DNA from: Dendrocalamus latiflorus
Lineage: Eukaryota > Streptophyta > Magnoliopsida > Poales > Poaceae
Direction of reading: 5' to 3'
Assembly: GCA_017311315.1 (NCBI GenBank)
Contig: CM029666.1
Span: 34,172,749 to 34,236,748, forward strand
Length of the DNA: 64,000 bases
Numbering within the stretch: the stretch's first letter is position 1; every line of letters starts with the position of its first letter. The notes under the pieces were generated by a model. It did not search any database and was not told the DNA's origin. It saw nothing but the letters and a program-made list of their open reading frames with translations. Both the position numbers and the translations under genes were made by a program. Shown in pieces: positions 43,697-53,814 of the stretch.

Positions 43697-43820
43697 CTTG
43701 CTGAGTCTGCTACTCCGATCTCCATGTTCTGAAAGGTGAACTCCCTTGTGTTGTTGGCCATGAGATGACCGGGGAGGTTATTGCCCATGGCGCGCTCACG
43801 CCTGCCGAGATCATCAACAG
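43697..43820 (+). pseudogene. zinc-type alcohol dehydrogenase exon fragment
   Basis: After an acceptor TTATGCAG, the frame reads (A)C*VCYSDLHVLKGELP, then CVVGHEMTGEVIAHGALTPA, EIINR and a donor GT at 43821. This is the exon with the catalytic-zinc region (C..CHSD, GHE) of medium-chain alcohol dehydrogenases, closest in memory to plant 'ADH-like 7' proteins. A TGA replaces Gly after the first Cys, and the usual 'FPSP' before CVVGHE is missing. No neighbouring ADH exon follows, so it is an isolated fragment. Confidence 0.7.
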
Positions 43821-44404
43821 GTATACAGATGCATGCATCCATCCGAAAGGCTCTGTGCTCAATAAGCAACACCTATTTAGGCATTTTCTTGAAACAAGAA
43901 TGCCTCTTTAGGCTGACAGACGCATGGACAACATGATGCCTGCCGAGACCTGTCTATTCACTTTGCAAGTCTTCCTGACAGTGGGGTTTTGGACTTAATC
44001 GGTTGTTACTAAAAAACAGGTTAACCAACGATTGTGCTCTCGTGCTGATTCCTTCGTGGCGTCCTGGTTAGCTTACTGATGATTCTTTGCGTCGGAGGAT
44101 CCAGACGCATCGCCTCTTCCGCACAAGCCCTCGCCGCCCCTCTTCCCGCTGCTACGCTGCTCTCTGCTCGTCACCGGCTCAACTCTGGGGACCTCCATCC
44201 AGATCTGGCAGCTTCCCGACCTGCTCAAGCTTCAGCCCCTCTCCGGCAACCTCCCTACTACGGCGGCCTCCGATCTCCTCTTCAGCGACCTCCCAAGTAC
44301 CACACTATTGCTTGCTCTATATTTTTTTCTATGCAACTAGAGGTAACCGGTACCTGTTTGTTGAAATGCCCATGCGGAGAAATTTTGATAAATTGATTTG
44401 TGTG
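43821..44404. other. fragment mosaic: intron-like and leader-like sequence
   Basis: Intron-like sequence follows the ADH exon. From 44079 to 44300 a GC-rich stretch with open frames (TSPRRPSSRCYAALCSS...) resembles a transit-peptide or 5' leader exon ending near a GT at 44300, but I cannot name it. Confidence 0.35.
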
Positions 44405-45290
44405 TAGTGGATTTCGGTATGCCGTATTTGGGAGGGTCACTAAGGCTCCACATCTTGATGGCCAGGTATTTACCAATTCTTCAGAGATTTATGATTAATA
44501 TCAGCTACTTAGCTGATTCGAGATTGATGCATAATGGATTTCGGTATGCTGTATTTGGGAGGGTCGCTAAGGCCTATGATACGTTAAGAAAACTAGGGCG
44601 CCTCCCAACCCGGAGAGAAGGCATTTTTATAACGGTATGTGCGCTGCAATTGCACAGCTTTCTTCTGTGTAGGCCAGTCATTTAGTCGGCCTACTTTTAC
44701 ATGATTATTTAGGTCCTCTATAGACCGTCTGCTAATAATTTGTGGTAGAATGGTGTTTTGTCTCAGATAAAATAGTGTTACTTCGATCTGATGGCATTCA
44801 GGTTAGTGGCTGGATAGAGCACTTTCTTCTTTTTGTCTCATTCCTACTGTTTATCAATACAGCCATACACGCTTAGCGCCTATGCATATCTTAAATATTT
44901 GAATTTTTCCACAATCTTGTCACTGTTATTATATGGTTGTTTTTTGTTCAGGACTTCAGGTGCACGTAACAAATGAAGCCCTAACATTTATTGTTGCCGT
45001 TGACTATAACATATATGCATCCTTATGTGTACACTACTGTGCACCTGTTCATGAAATACTATATTGGTTAAATAAAACAAGAACTCTTATGTGTGCAGGA
45101 TTCCTTTGTTGTCATTTACCAATTCTTCAGAGATTTATGGTTAGTATCAGCTACTTAGCTGATTCGAGATTGATACATAATGGATTTCGGTATGCTATGT
45201 TTGGGAGGATCACTAAGGCTGATGATACATTAAGAAAACTAGGCTGCCTTCCAACCCGGAGAGAAGGCATTTTTGTAGCTGTATGTGTGC
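44405..45290 (+). pseudogene. three cyclophilin-like exon fragments
   Basis: The block GFRYAVFGRVTKA occurs at about 44405-44445, again in 44533-44640 (GFRYAVFGRVAKAYDTLRK, LPTRREGIFI) and in 45180-45283 (GFRYAMFGRITKADDTLRK, LPTRREGIFV), each long copy ending at a GTATGTG donor. 'VFGRVTKGDDTLRKL..LPTRREGIFV' is how I recall the C-terminal part of a plant cyclophilin-type peptidyl-prolyl isomerase. Copies two and three share ~330 bp (44468-44800 and 45115-45420) and are spaced 648 bp apart, so this is a local duplication. No complete gene is present. Confidence 0.5.
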
Positions 45291-45420
45291 TGCAATTGCA
45301 CAGCTTTCTTCTGTGTAGGCCACCCATTTATTCTGTCTTCTTTTATATGATTATTTAGATGCTCTACAGACCATCTGCTAATAGTTTGTGGTAAAATGAT
45401 GTTTTGTGTTATTTGGATCA

Positions 45421-46215
45421 GATAAAATGATGCCAATAGATGAAGACCATCATGCATGGATGTGAATCACGGAGTTCTTGGATTGATAATGTCTAGATGT
45501 TTGTATCCATGCTCACAGATTTTGCCATGGGCCCATCACAGAGATATGATTTAAGCTTGAAAATTACTTTGTGATTAAATAGTGTCGCCATAGTTCACGC
45601 AGTAAAATAACTAAATAAAGAATGGCAAACATACTAATTTTATAAGCTACATACATTATGAGACTTTGCAAAGTAATTCGGGAATAAGTTCCATATGCTA
45701 CAAACTTCATAAAGCACAGGAGCTGATAAAGATTTAGACTCCAGCATTCACCAGTGACAATATAAATAGAATGCTCCATACAAATCTCATATAGATGATG
45801 ACAGGAACATAGCTCACTGTTCAACAAACCTTGTTAAATTGAGCTGCGCCTGCACGTTTGAGGATTTCATTTCGTAAATGAATTGTCTTATTCAGGATAG
45901 TTGATAATTATGTGCTTCATAGTCAGGAGTATTTGGGCCCTTGCTAAATTTGATATTAGTTCCAGAAGACGACAAATGCTTCAATTCTAACAGCTAGATA
46001 GATAGCTTAGATGTAGTAAATGGTGCTATATTAAGTTATTAACTTGTGTGGTATATGGTCTTAATTAACTTGAATCTTGTTCTTACTGTCAACGTTATTT
46101 TTAAACTCAATATATATCCCTTGCAGAATCAGCCTTCTCTTGAAAAGGATCGATATAAGATTCTCCAAGCTTTTGTTGCAGCTTCAGGAAATTCTATTAT
46201 TGTTTTTACCTACAG
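45421..46215. other. no complete gene; one exon-like piece
   Basis: Mostly AT-rich. After TTGCAG at ~46125 there is an exon-like run (NQPSLEKDRYKILQAFVAAS) that I cannot assign; it leads into intron-like sequence before the VDAC exon at 46216. Confidence 0.3.
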
Positions 46216-49190
46216 GCAATCACGGCCGCAGGAACAAGAAAAAATGAGTCCATCTTTGGTGAGCTCACACCTAGCTTAAGAACAAGAACTTAACAGTGAT
46301 GTTAAAGCAAACTCAGAGTTAGATGTAAGCCGCCTTGCTCCGCTTCTCTTTTTCTTACATGGAGCATGTTTATGACAATCGTGTAGCTATTTTTGCTTGA
46401 TATTATCTTTTTTTGGTTTGTATATTCAACCATTTTTTTGTACATCGTAACCTGAATTTGTGAGAATGTACAATTCCTTGATACTTACGATTTGCTGATG
46501 ATCATATCTTCTAGCTTTTGATGACCGTCATAGTTGATGAGTTTGGAACTCCAAGGCTAAAATCAATTCTCAGTTTGGTTGTTCTAGACCAAAGGTTAGG
46601 GAAAGTATAATTTTGGCATTACTCCGTATGCTTAATTGTTTTTATCCAATATGGTGACCATTGAGATAAAACACTAATTTAAATTTTGTCTGCCTTAATA
46701 GCTTTAACTCCAGTGTGTCAATGCAAGCATCGGGCTGAATTCCAACCCTACAGTTAACCTTTCTAGTGTCTTGGAACCAAAGAACTCTCAGTTGGTGTTG
46801 ATATTTCGTTTGATGCGGCAACAAGTAATTTCACCAAGTACATTGTAGCACTCCACATACAACCAAATTAGGATACTACTATATAACGTCATCACCAAAA
46901 TAAAAGAAATAATAAAAGATGATAATAGAAATCATACACAAATTAAAACCTTTAAAGTATTTTTATTAAAATAATCAACGGAAACTGAAATAAATGTTCG
47001 AAATATGGGACCGGTCCACTTCTAATCAAATGACAAATAAAGTAAATGGTAAAAGTGTTGAAACTCGAGTGCTCCCACCTATGTATGTTGCTATCAATGC
47101 ACTGGCCTTTTAGCTGAGAAGGAAAAGAGCAAGTGTGATATTTGAAAATCTCAGCAAGTACCCCACAACGGTCGCAACACAAAGAGTAAAGACAGGTAAT
47201 GCAACCAAGTGAAATAAGGGACAAGCGGCATAAGCAAGCAATGGATACAGGATAAAGCCAACAAACATATGATACCGGAAACACTAACATAGATGAGAGA
47301 GAGATATCATAGAGACTGTATAAGTTAATATAATTGTTATGTGACAAGTTATAGCAAGTTATAGTAAAGGTGCCAGCGACCTCATCCTACATACCCGGTT
47401 ATACGAGAATAGGCAGGCACATCCTTATCCTCGACTGTATAACCGCCGACAGGGTGTAATATCCTGTGTAACGAGAATGTACGCCCCCCTCCCCCGCGCG
47501 TACGTTACCAGGTTGGGTGAAAATCTCCCCTATATGTGGGTAGTCCCGAGCCAAGTAACCATCATTTCTTTATTTAGTAAATTATCCATGATGCAATTAG
47601 AAAGTCGTGAGTGAATTAAGGTAAAGTTATGAGGGTAAAGGTTTGATACAGTTGAGACCGGAGAGACATGATTGTTGATACAAAGTGATGGCAAACAAGA
47701 TCCGTCGATAGAGAGGATACTAACCGGAGTCGCACAAGGGTTGTCAATCATACAATTTTATTAGGTGATAAGTGATTATTAGTCAAATTGATGTACAACA
47801 ACTAAATCAGTTAAGGCTCACAATTAATAATCAACAGTTACAATTCATAGAAGAAAAACATATCAATGGCCGCCCAGTGTTAAAGATTACTAGTTGTTAA
47901 CCTTAAATTTGAGCATGCTTATTCGCAACCCTATTTACAATTTAGACGTTTATTTAAATCCCTAGCTACACATGAATTCTATGGTTAACATTGTACCAAT
48001 TACAAGTGTTTAATACTAACTAACTCACCATATTAAAATCTTCTAATGCTACAACAACATACGACAGGCAATCAATATAGTGCAATGATCGAAAACCATG
48101 CTAAGGGCAACAGGTAATCATGAAATATAAATGTGCGAATGAAACAGGTTATGGCCACACATCCGCCCCCGGTCACCGGCCGTTGCCGCCAGCCGCCACC
48201 GGCGAAACACGCGCGTGGCGAGTGCATGCGTGCGATTGTGCGCGAGTGCGTGCGCTACCGCTGCCGTGCCAAGGTTGCCGCGTGCGAACAGGCGCGGGTG
48301 CCACCGAGTGCGCTGCCGCCACGCACTAGCCGGCCGCCGACCGCCACCACCACCACCGCACCCCTGTGTCGCCGCAGCCGCGCCAGGGCTAGCGCGAGCG
48401 CGCGGGCGTATGCACGCGCGTGTGACACGGGGGCCGCTGCGCAGGCCATTGCCTCCGGCCGCCTCTGTCGGCGCCCCATGCAGCCGCACGAATCGGAGAG
48501 AGAGAGAGAGAGAGAGAGAGTTGTAGATTGAAACCTGGGAAGAAAAATACCACACACGGGAAAAAATAGAGAGGTCCCCCTTTTTAAGGCCATGTTTAGA
48601 TTAGGGTTTTTATTTTTATTTATTTATTAAAATTATTTTTCTTTCCCCTTTTTTTCTTGAGTGCTACATACATGTTGCATTGTGCCTCACCAATGCAGAT
48701 CTTATTGCTTCTCTTCATCTATAAGTACTATTTTCTATGATCAGCTATCATATATTAATATTGCTAGGTAGTACCGATCAGCATGCTAGTTCTAGACTAA
48801 GACATCCATACCACTGCTTGTAATGATTAATTACTCTTGTATCAATTTTTACTGTGTTAAATGACCTTACAAATCTTATTCAGGAACAATCACGGGGATA
48901 CCTTGACTGCGTCCTACTACCACTTGGTAAGGCAACAATCGAGCACTGCCGTTGGAGCTGAGCTGTCACACAGCTTCTCAAGGAATGAGAGCACACTGAT
49001 CTTTGGGTCTCAGTACTCATTGGACGCCCACACCACAGTGAAGGCACGCTTCAACAATTATGGCATGGCCAGTGTGCTTGTCCAGCATGAATGGTGTACT
49101 AGGTCGTTTGTCACCATCTCTGGTGAGGTTGACTCCAAGGCAATTGACAAGAGCACGGAAGTTGGTTTGTCCTTGGTGCTGAAGCATTAA
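46216..49190 (+). pseudogene. VDAC: VDAC (mitochondrial porin) pseudogene, 5' truncated
   Basis: Exon pieces: 46216-46324 (AITAAGTRKNESIFGEL, then KNKNLTV and DVKANSELD), 46515-46604 (LLMTVIVDEFGTPRLKSILS, DQRLGK), 46714-46843 plus 48674-48716 (NASIGLNSNPTVNLSSVL, SVGVDISFDAATSNFTK, ALCLTNADLIASL) and 48884-49190 (NNHGDTLTASYYHLV to SLVLKH stop). These are the middle and C-terminal beta-strands of a plant voltage-dependent anion channel of the mitochondrial outer membrane. Defects: exons 1-2 absent, two single-base deletions and a CAG-to-TAG stop in the first piece, a small gap before NASIGL, a frameshift at VLG, and a solo LTR inside the third. The last exon is intact. Confidence 0.8.
46844..48668 (-). 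mobile_element. solo LTR inside a VDAC exon
   Basis: 1825 bp, starting TGTAGCACTC and ending GAGTGCTACA, with a perfect 5-bp duplication TACAT on both sides (46839-46843 and 48669-48673). Removing it rejoins ...FTKY to ALCLTNADL of the VDAC reading with a one-base loss. No internal retroviral domain is present, so it is a solo LTR. Orientation is inferred from the minus strand, where a GC-rich 5' part leads to an AT-rich 3' part as in the gypsy LTRs. Arg-rich open frames at 48118-48555 are composition artefacts. An AG microsatellite lies at ~48498-48522. Confidence 0.88.
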
Positions 49191-49558
49191 GATGTAATAC
49201 ATTTCAGACCCTAGGGATTCTTTTCAGTTGTAATGGATTGGAATAACATGGGAAAAAACATGGCCACAAGTTACATGGGAAAAAAACATGGCCACAATTT
49301 ATCTTTGTGGCATCATTTTGATCATGGCCACAAGTTATTTTTGTGGCATCATTTTGATCTTGAATTCTTCTTTTGTCCCCATTATCCATTTCCTAGGCAA
49401 ATATTAGCATTTACCTTATATTTGTGTGGACGGAGACCTATTGTTAATCTTGTCAAATACTACCTGATGGCCTATGCGATAGCGCAACGCACTGTTGCCA
49501 GTTCCATCTCTCTCACGAAAATTGTAGATATTCTGTTTTCATTAGAATAGAAACAGAG
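49191..49558. other. VDAC 3' flank with short direct repeats
   Basis: The 3' UTR-like tail holds repeated words (ACATGGGAAAAAACATGGCCACAA, twice as overlapping shorter units, and TTTGTGGCATCATTTTGATC twice) at 49247-49361. No further gene. Confidence 0.5.
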
Positions 49559-49838
49559 CAGGGGATGACCAGGGGGCGTCCCCGCCCCGACCCGGGGGGG
49601 CGGCTTTTTTTACTTGTTAATATGAACTTAGCTATTAATTTATAAGTATTTAAGTATACTTTTTTGTAATATATAGTTTCAGAACTTAAATTATAATATA
49701 TATAGAAGTTTTAGTCAAACATATAAGAAAGGATGTCTATATTGTATTAAAAATATATAACATATGAACTAAAATAATGTATTTTATTTTTTGGCAGGTC
49801 ACCGTAGGCCCCATGGGGGACCTCAATTCCTGCCTCTG
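49559..49838. mobile_element. possible small hAT-like MITE
   Basis: The left end CAGGGGATGACCAGGGGGCG and the reversed right end CAGAGGCAGGAATTGAGGTC resemble the CAGNGGCGGANCCAGG ends of hAT-type elements, with an AT-rich middle. No 8-bp duplication was found (AAACAGAG versus CTTCGCTA). Confidence 0.35.
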
Positions 49839-49874
49839 CTTCGCTACGCTAGCGGGCCCTATCCCCGACCCTTT

Positions 49875-52800
49875 TGTAACATCCCAAACTGTAGGAAATT
49901 CAAATTGAGTAAAATTTAAAACTTTTTCCCTGCATCTTATTTCCTTGGCTTTTGTTTGAAGTTCCTTTGGAAAAATAAATTGAAAACACTAAATTTTGGA
50001 AAGAAATGTGCAATGGATAAAATTCAATTTGAATTAAAAATTGAATCTGAAAAGATGATCCATAAGTAACAACCGTAAAATTAATAATACATAATAATAT
50101 AAAATACGTGGAAAAATCTACAACAATGAAATGAGAATTCAAAATCCGAGGGCAAACTAAATAAAATTAAACAAAGAGAAAAAATATATTTCATATCAAA
50201 ATAATTGAACTAAGATTTGAATTGGAAATCCAAGTTTGAATCCAAATTTCAAGCAAAAATCTAAATCTTGATTTTTGACCCCATTTCTTCTCTCTTTCTC
50301 CTCTCCCTTTCTCTTGCATGTGGGCCCAATGCAACAGCCCAGCTGTTTATTTCAAAATTTCAGTAAAAAATTAACTAAAATTAAAATTAATTTAATTTAA
50401 AATAAAAATAAATGTTCTTTGGATCCTTAAATTTTAGAGATTTTATTCACCTATTTTCAGATTTGGAAAAGGGCTTTTATGAAAATTAATTTAATTAAAA
50501 ACATAAAAGTATGATTAAACAAAAAGGTATTTGAAATTTTTTGTAAAAATACTATTTCAATTTAAGTAATTAAAATATTTGGCTTTTATTTGGATTTTCT
50601 GTGATTTTCTGGGATTTATTTGGAGTTATGTGGATTTTATTTCATAGCCTAAAAGCAATAAAAAGTATTTTAAATATTTAATTAAAGCCAAAAAGAGTTT
50701 ATTTTATTTTTCCCAAGCTTTCCTAAATTTATAGTAATTTTTGAGAATTTTCTAGGATTTTAAAATTAATTTCAAAGCTAAAATGGTATTTTGTAGAAAT
50801 TAAAAGACCAACTTTAAGTTGGAAATAGTTTTAGTAAGTCTAAAACATTTTATAGAATTGTTTTTAGAATTTTCTGGAATTAAAACTCAATTTTTAAAGT
50901 CAAAATGATATTTTACAAAATTTTAAAAGGCAAAATCTGAATTAAAAATATTTTTGCTAAGTCTAAAATAGTTCTAGGAATTTTCTATGAATTTTATGGA
51001 ATTTTTAGATATTATTTACTATTTTCTAAGTATTTATAAATTTATGTGGTATTTTCTGAAAATTTAATCCGAATTTAAATCCGGATTTAATCTCAGGCCG
51101 ACACATGTCCGGTCCGGATTGAATCCATCACTTTCCTTGATCTAATCCTAGACGACCAAAGTCACTTACCACTTCACTTCATCCAACAGCCTTGATCCCT
51201 TTTCCCTTGCCACGTGTCCTCTATCCGGCCTCATACCCTTTCATCTCCATCTTTCTCTCACCGACGCATGGGGCCCACATGTAAGGTTCATCTTCCTCCT
51301 CATCTTCTTCTTCCTTCCTCCCTCTCTCTCCCCCAAACCGAGTGCCTCCATTTTTGCACGCGCCAGAGCTCCAACCGGCCGGCTCCTCTCCCCAAGAGCC
51401 GCCTCGGGCTCCCCACCCTACCGCCGCACCCCGCCGCCCCATAAATGGCGCCACTCCGCCCGCGTTCACACCCCCCAAACCGGCTTCAATTCTGGGTTTT
51501 CCGGCGAGCTACCGCCCTCCCCTCCCTATATAAACCCCGCCCCGAGCTCCATTCCCGCATCCCCTCTCCCTCCTCCACCTTTCCCCCACCTCGGCTGAGA
51601 CTCTCGCTCGCCGAGCGCCGCCGCCACCGACTGCCACCACCGCCTTCTCTCCTCCGCCACCACCCCACTCCGGCCACCCGAGCCCCGCCGCCGGTATAAA
51701 CGAAGTCCCTGCTACCTCCTCCACTCCCGCCGCCTTTCGCCAGCCGCCGCCACGAGCTCGAGCTCCGGCGAGCTCGCCGCCCGTGCGTCACCGCGTCCGG
51801 CCCAGCCACGTCGGCGCTCGCATGGCGGCCATGAGGCAGCCACGTGGCACCACGTCGGCGCTTGGCCAGCCGGGTGTGCAACCTCATCTCCACCTCGGTC
51901 CGTGGACTCGGTCCACGGTGGACCGTAAAAAAAATCCCGCCCAAAAATTTAAATTTTGCTGACGTCTTAAATACTCTTTTTCAGTACAAAAACAATTCAC
52001 GAAAACCGGCCTTTTTCATTTTCCCTCATTTTAATCTTCCGGAAGCCCTAACTTCCTCATTTTAACTCCGTTTTGAGCCGTTCAAATTTCTAAATTCTTC
52101 TAAAATCCTAAACTATCCAAATCTAGACTCTTTTTCAATTTTATTTGTTTGGTTCTTCGCGCGTAGATTTCTACGACCTTGGAGAGAACGACTTTGGTGA
52201 ATCGCACCAGGTCTTCGAGCAAGGCAAGTTACACCTTTGACCATGTTGAACCTAATATTTTAAATTAATTATATTGTTTTTAAATTATTATTGCATGCGT
52301 AATTTTATTCAAGTTAGTTTAAATTTAGTTTTGAACTGTAGTTACACCCAAATTCTTTGGACAGCCAAATTTGATATTGCTTACCATTATACCTTGTCAA
52401 CCCCAGATAAAACCTAGTTAGTACAATAGCACTAACTAGAAATTTTGTAAAATGCTTAGCCAAGCTTAGAATAGTTACGGATTGGGATGATCTTTCACAT
52501 AAAATGATAACCTTTTATCATGAATTCTTGACTTTGGTGAGTAAATAATGTTTATGGAAATATTTCAAAACAAAATATAAAACTGGTTTTTGACTTAGGC
52601 AATGGTATGGTGGTGGGTGCTTGCTGGCATGCATCTTAGTTTGTTGACTCGATGTTGGTTTCCAGGCACAAGGGGTTCGTGGTTAGGCCTAAGTCAAGTT
52701 AAGGACCGGTCTGTGAGCTACTGTTGCAAAGCCCTTTCGCACTACCACAAGTCTGGTATGGGACAGATCGAGCCGAATAATTTGTGAATTTCCAACTTAA

Positions 52801-53814
52801 TCTCGCTATAGGCTGAATGTGGGCGCGGCGTAGGCTGTGAGAAGTCTCACAAGGCACAAGAGGGGGCTCCAACATGTTGATTCATGTTGTGGTGAAATTT
52901 TAGTGGCGGCGTGATTATGTTGACAACGGATCATTGTAAAGGCCTTGTCATGATCTCCCCGCCGCACACCTAAAGAAGTGTGTAACTCGCGTGGCACACC
53001 GGGATGATCATGTCTTGTGGGTAAAGCTGTACAACCTCTGCAGAGTGTATAACCTATCCTAGATAGCCGTGCCCACGGTCATGGGCAAGCTGAGTGAAGT
53101 TTTTCACGGATTAGACTTTGGTTTCAAAATGATTTATGAAAACCTTATGGATGGATGGAATCCATGAGAGATTTTGAAAACCGTATGGATGGATGGAATC
53201 CATGAGAGATTTTGAAAACCGTATGGATGGATGGAATCCATGCGAGTTTGTTTTGGAAAAGATGGTCCGGGTGGGATATGCCCGTGGTAAGATTAGTGAA
53301 GGGGATAGACCTGCACTAACGTTATTTATTTTGATTACAATGTTGATTTTTCATATTGTATCAATTCAGCTTTTGTACTTACTTTATGTTATTTATTCCA
53401 ATGTTGTCTTTCATGCAAATTAACCATATTATGCCTTCCTTTGATACTCCATATGCATGCATCAATTCTGTTAACCTCCTGGTGTAACTTGTGGAGTACT
53501 TTTTGTACTCAGGTTGCTCAATCTAACTCTTTCCAGAGGAAGCTTTTCGACGACTTCGGTGAGGACTGCGACTAGGCCACGTCTTACAGTCATTCGCCTT
53601 GTGGGAAGGCTGGATGGGCTGCTGCTTTATGTTTTTCTTCCACTGTCTTCTTTTGCTATTATTGTAAACTTTGGCCTTGTGGCCTAAACCTTTGTTATAA
53701 TAAATTGCGGTTATATGTGAGATATACATCGCTGTGATTCTATGTGCACTAGCTTTTCTTGGGATAGTGCGATTAACACAGAGGGTTCTGGAATTACTGC
53801 TCCGGGTCCCGACA
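49875..53814 (+). mobile_element. long Ty3-gypsy LTR
   Basis: From TGTAACATCCCAAACTG to GGGTCCCGACA, about 3.9 kb. It contains a pyrimidine-rich block with TTGCATGTGGGCCCAA, a TATA box (CCTATATAAACCCC, ~51527), a TTTGACCATGTTGAACC block and the terminal GTGCACTAG block. No PBS follows; another LTR of the same kind begins directly. Flanks CCTTT and CCCAG do not match, so this is not a clean solo LTR. Open frames at 51214-51944 are GC-composition by-products. Confidence 0.75.
53138..53247. repeat. 38-bp tandem repeat within gypsy LTR
   Basis: TATGGATGGATGGAATCCAT recurs at 53146, 53184 and 53222, an exact 38-bp step; three units. Confidence 0.8.

Noticed and set aside
44087..44407. Possible plastid transit-peptide gene
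   Set aside because: Ser/Arg/Pro-rich start is suggestive, but no mature domain follows; kept only as an unassigned mosaic piece.
48118..48555. Overlapping Arg/Ala-rich open frames on both strands
   Set aside because: They lie within a solo LTR of very high GC; frames stay open on both strands because stops are rare, with no domain.
51214..51944. Pro/Ala-rich frames suggesting a GC-rich exon
   Set aside because: The segment surrounds the TATA box of a gypsy LTR and has a counterpart in the other LTRs; composition explains the open frames.
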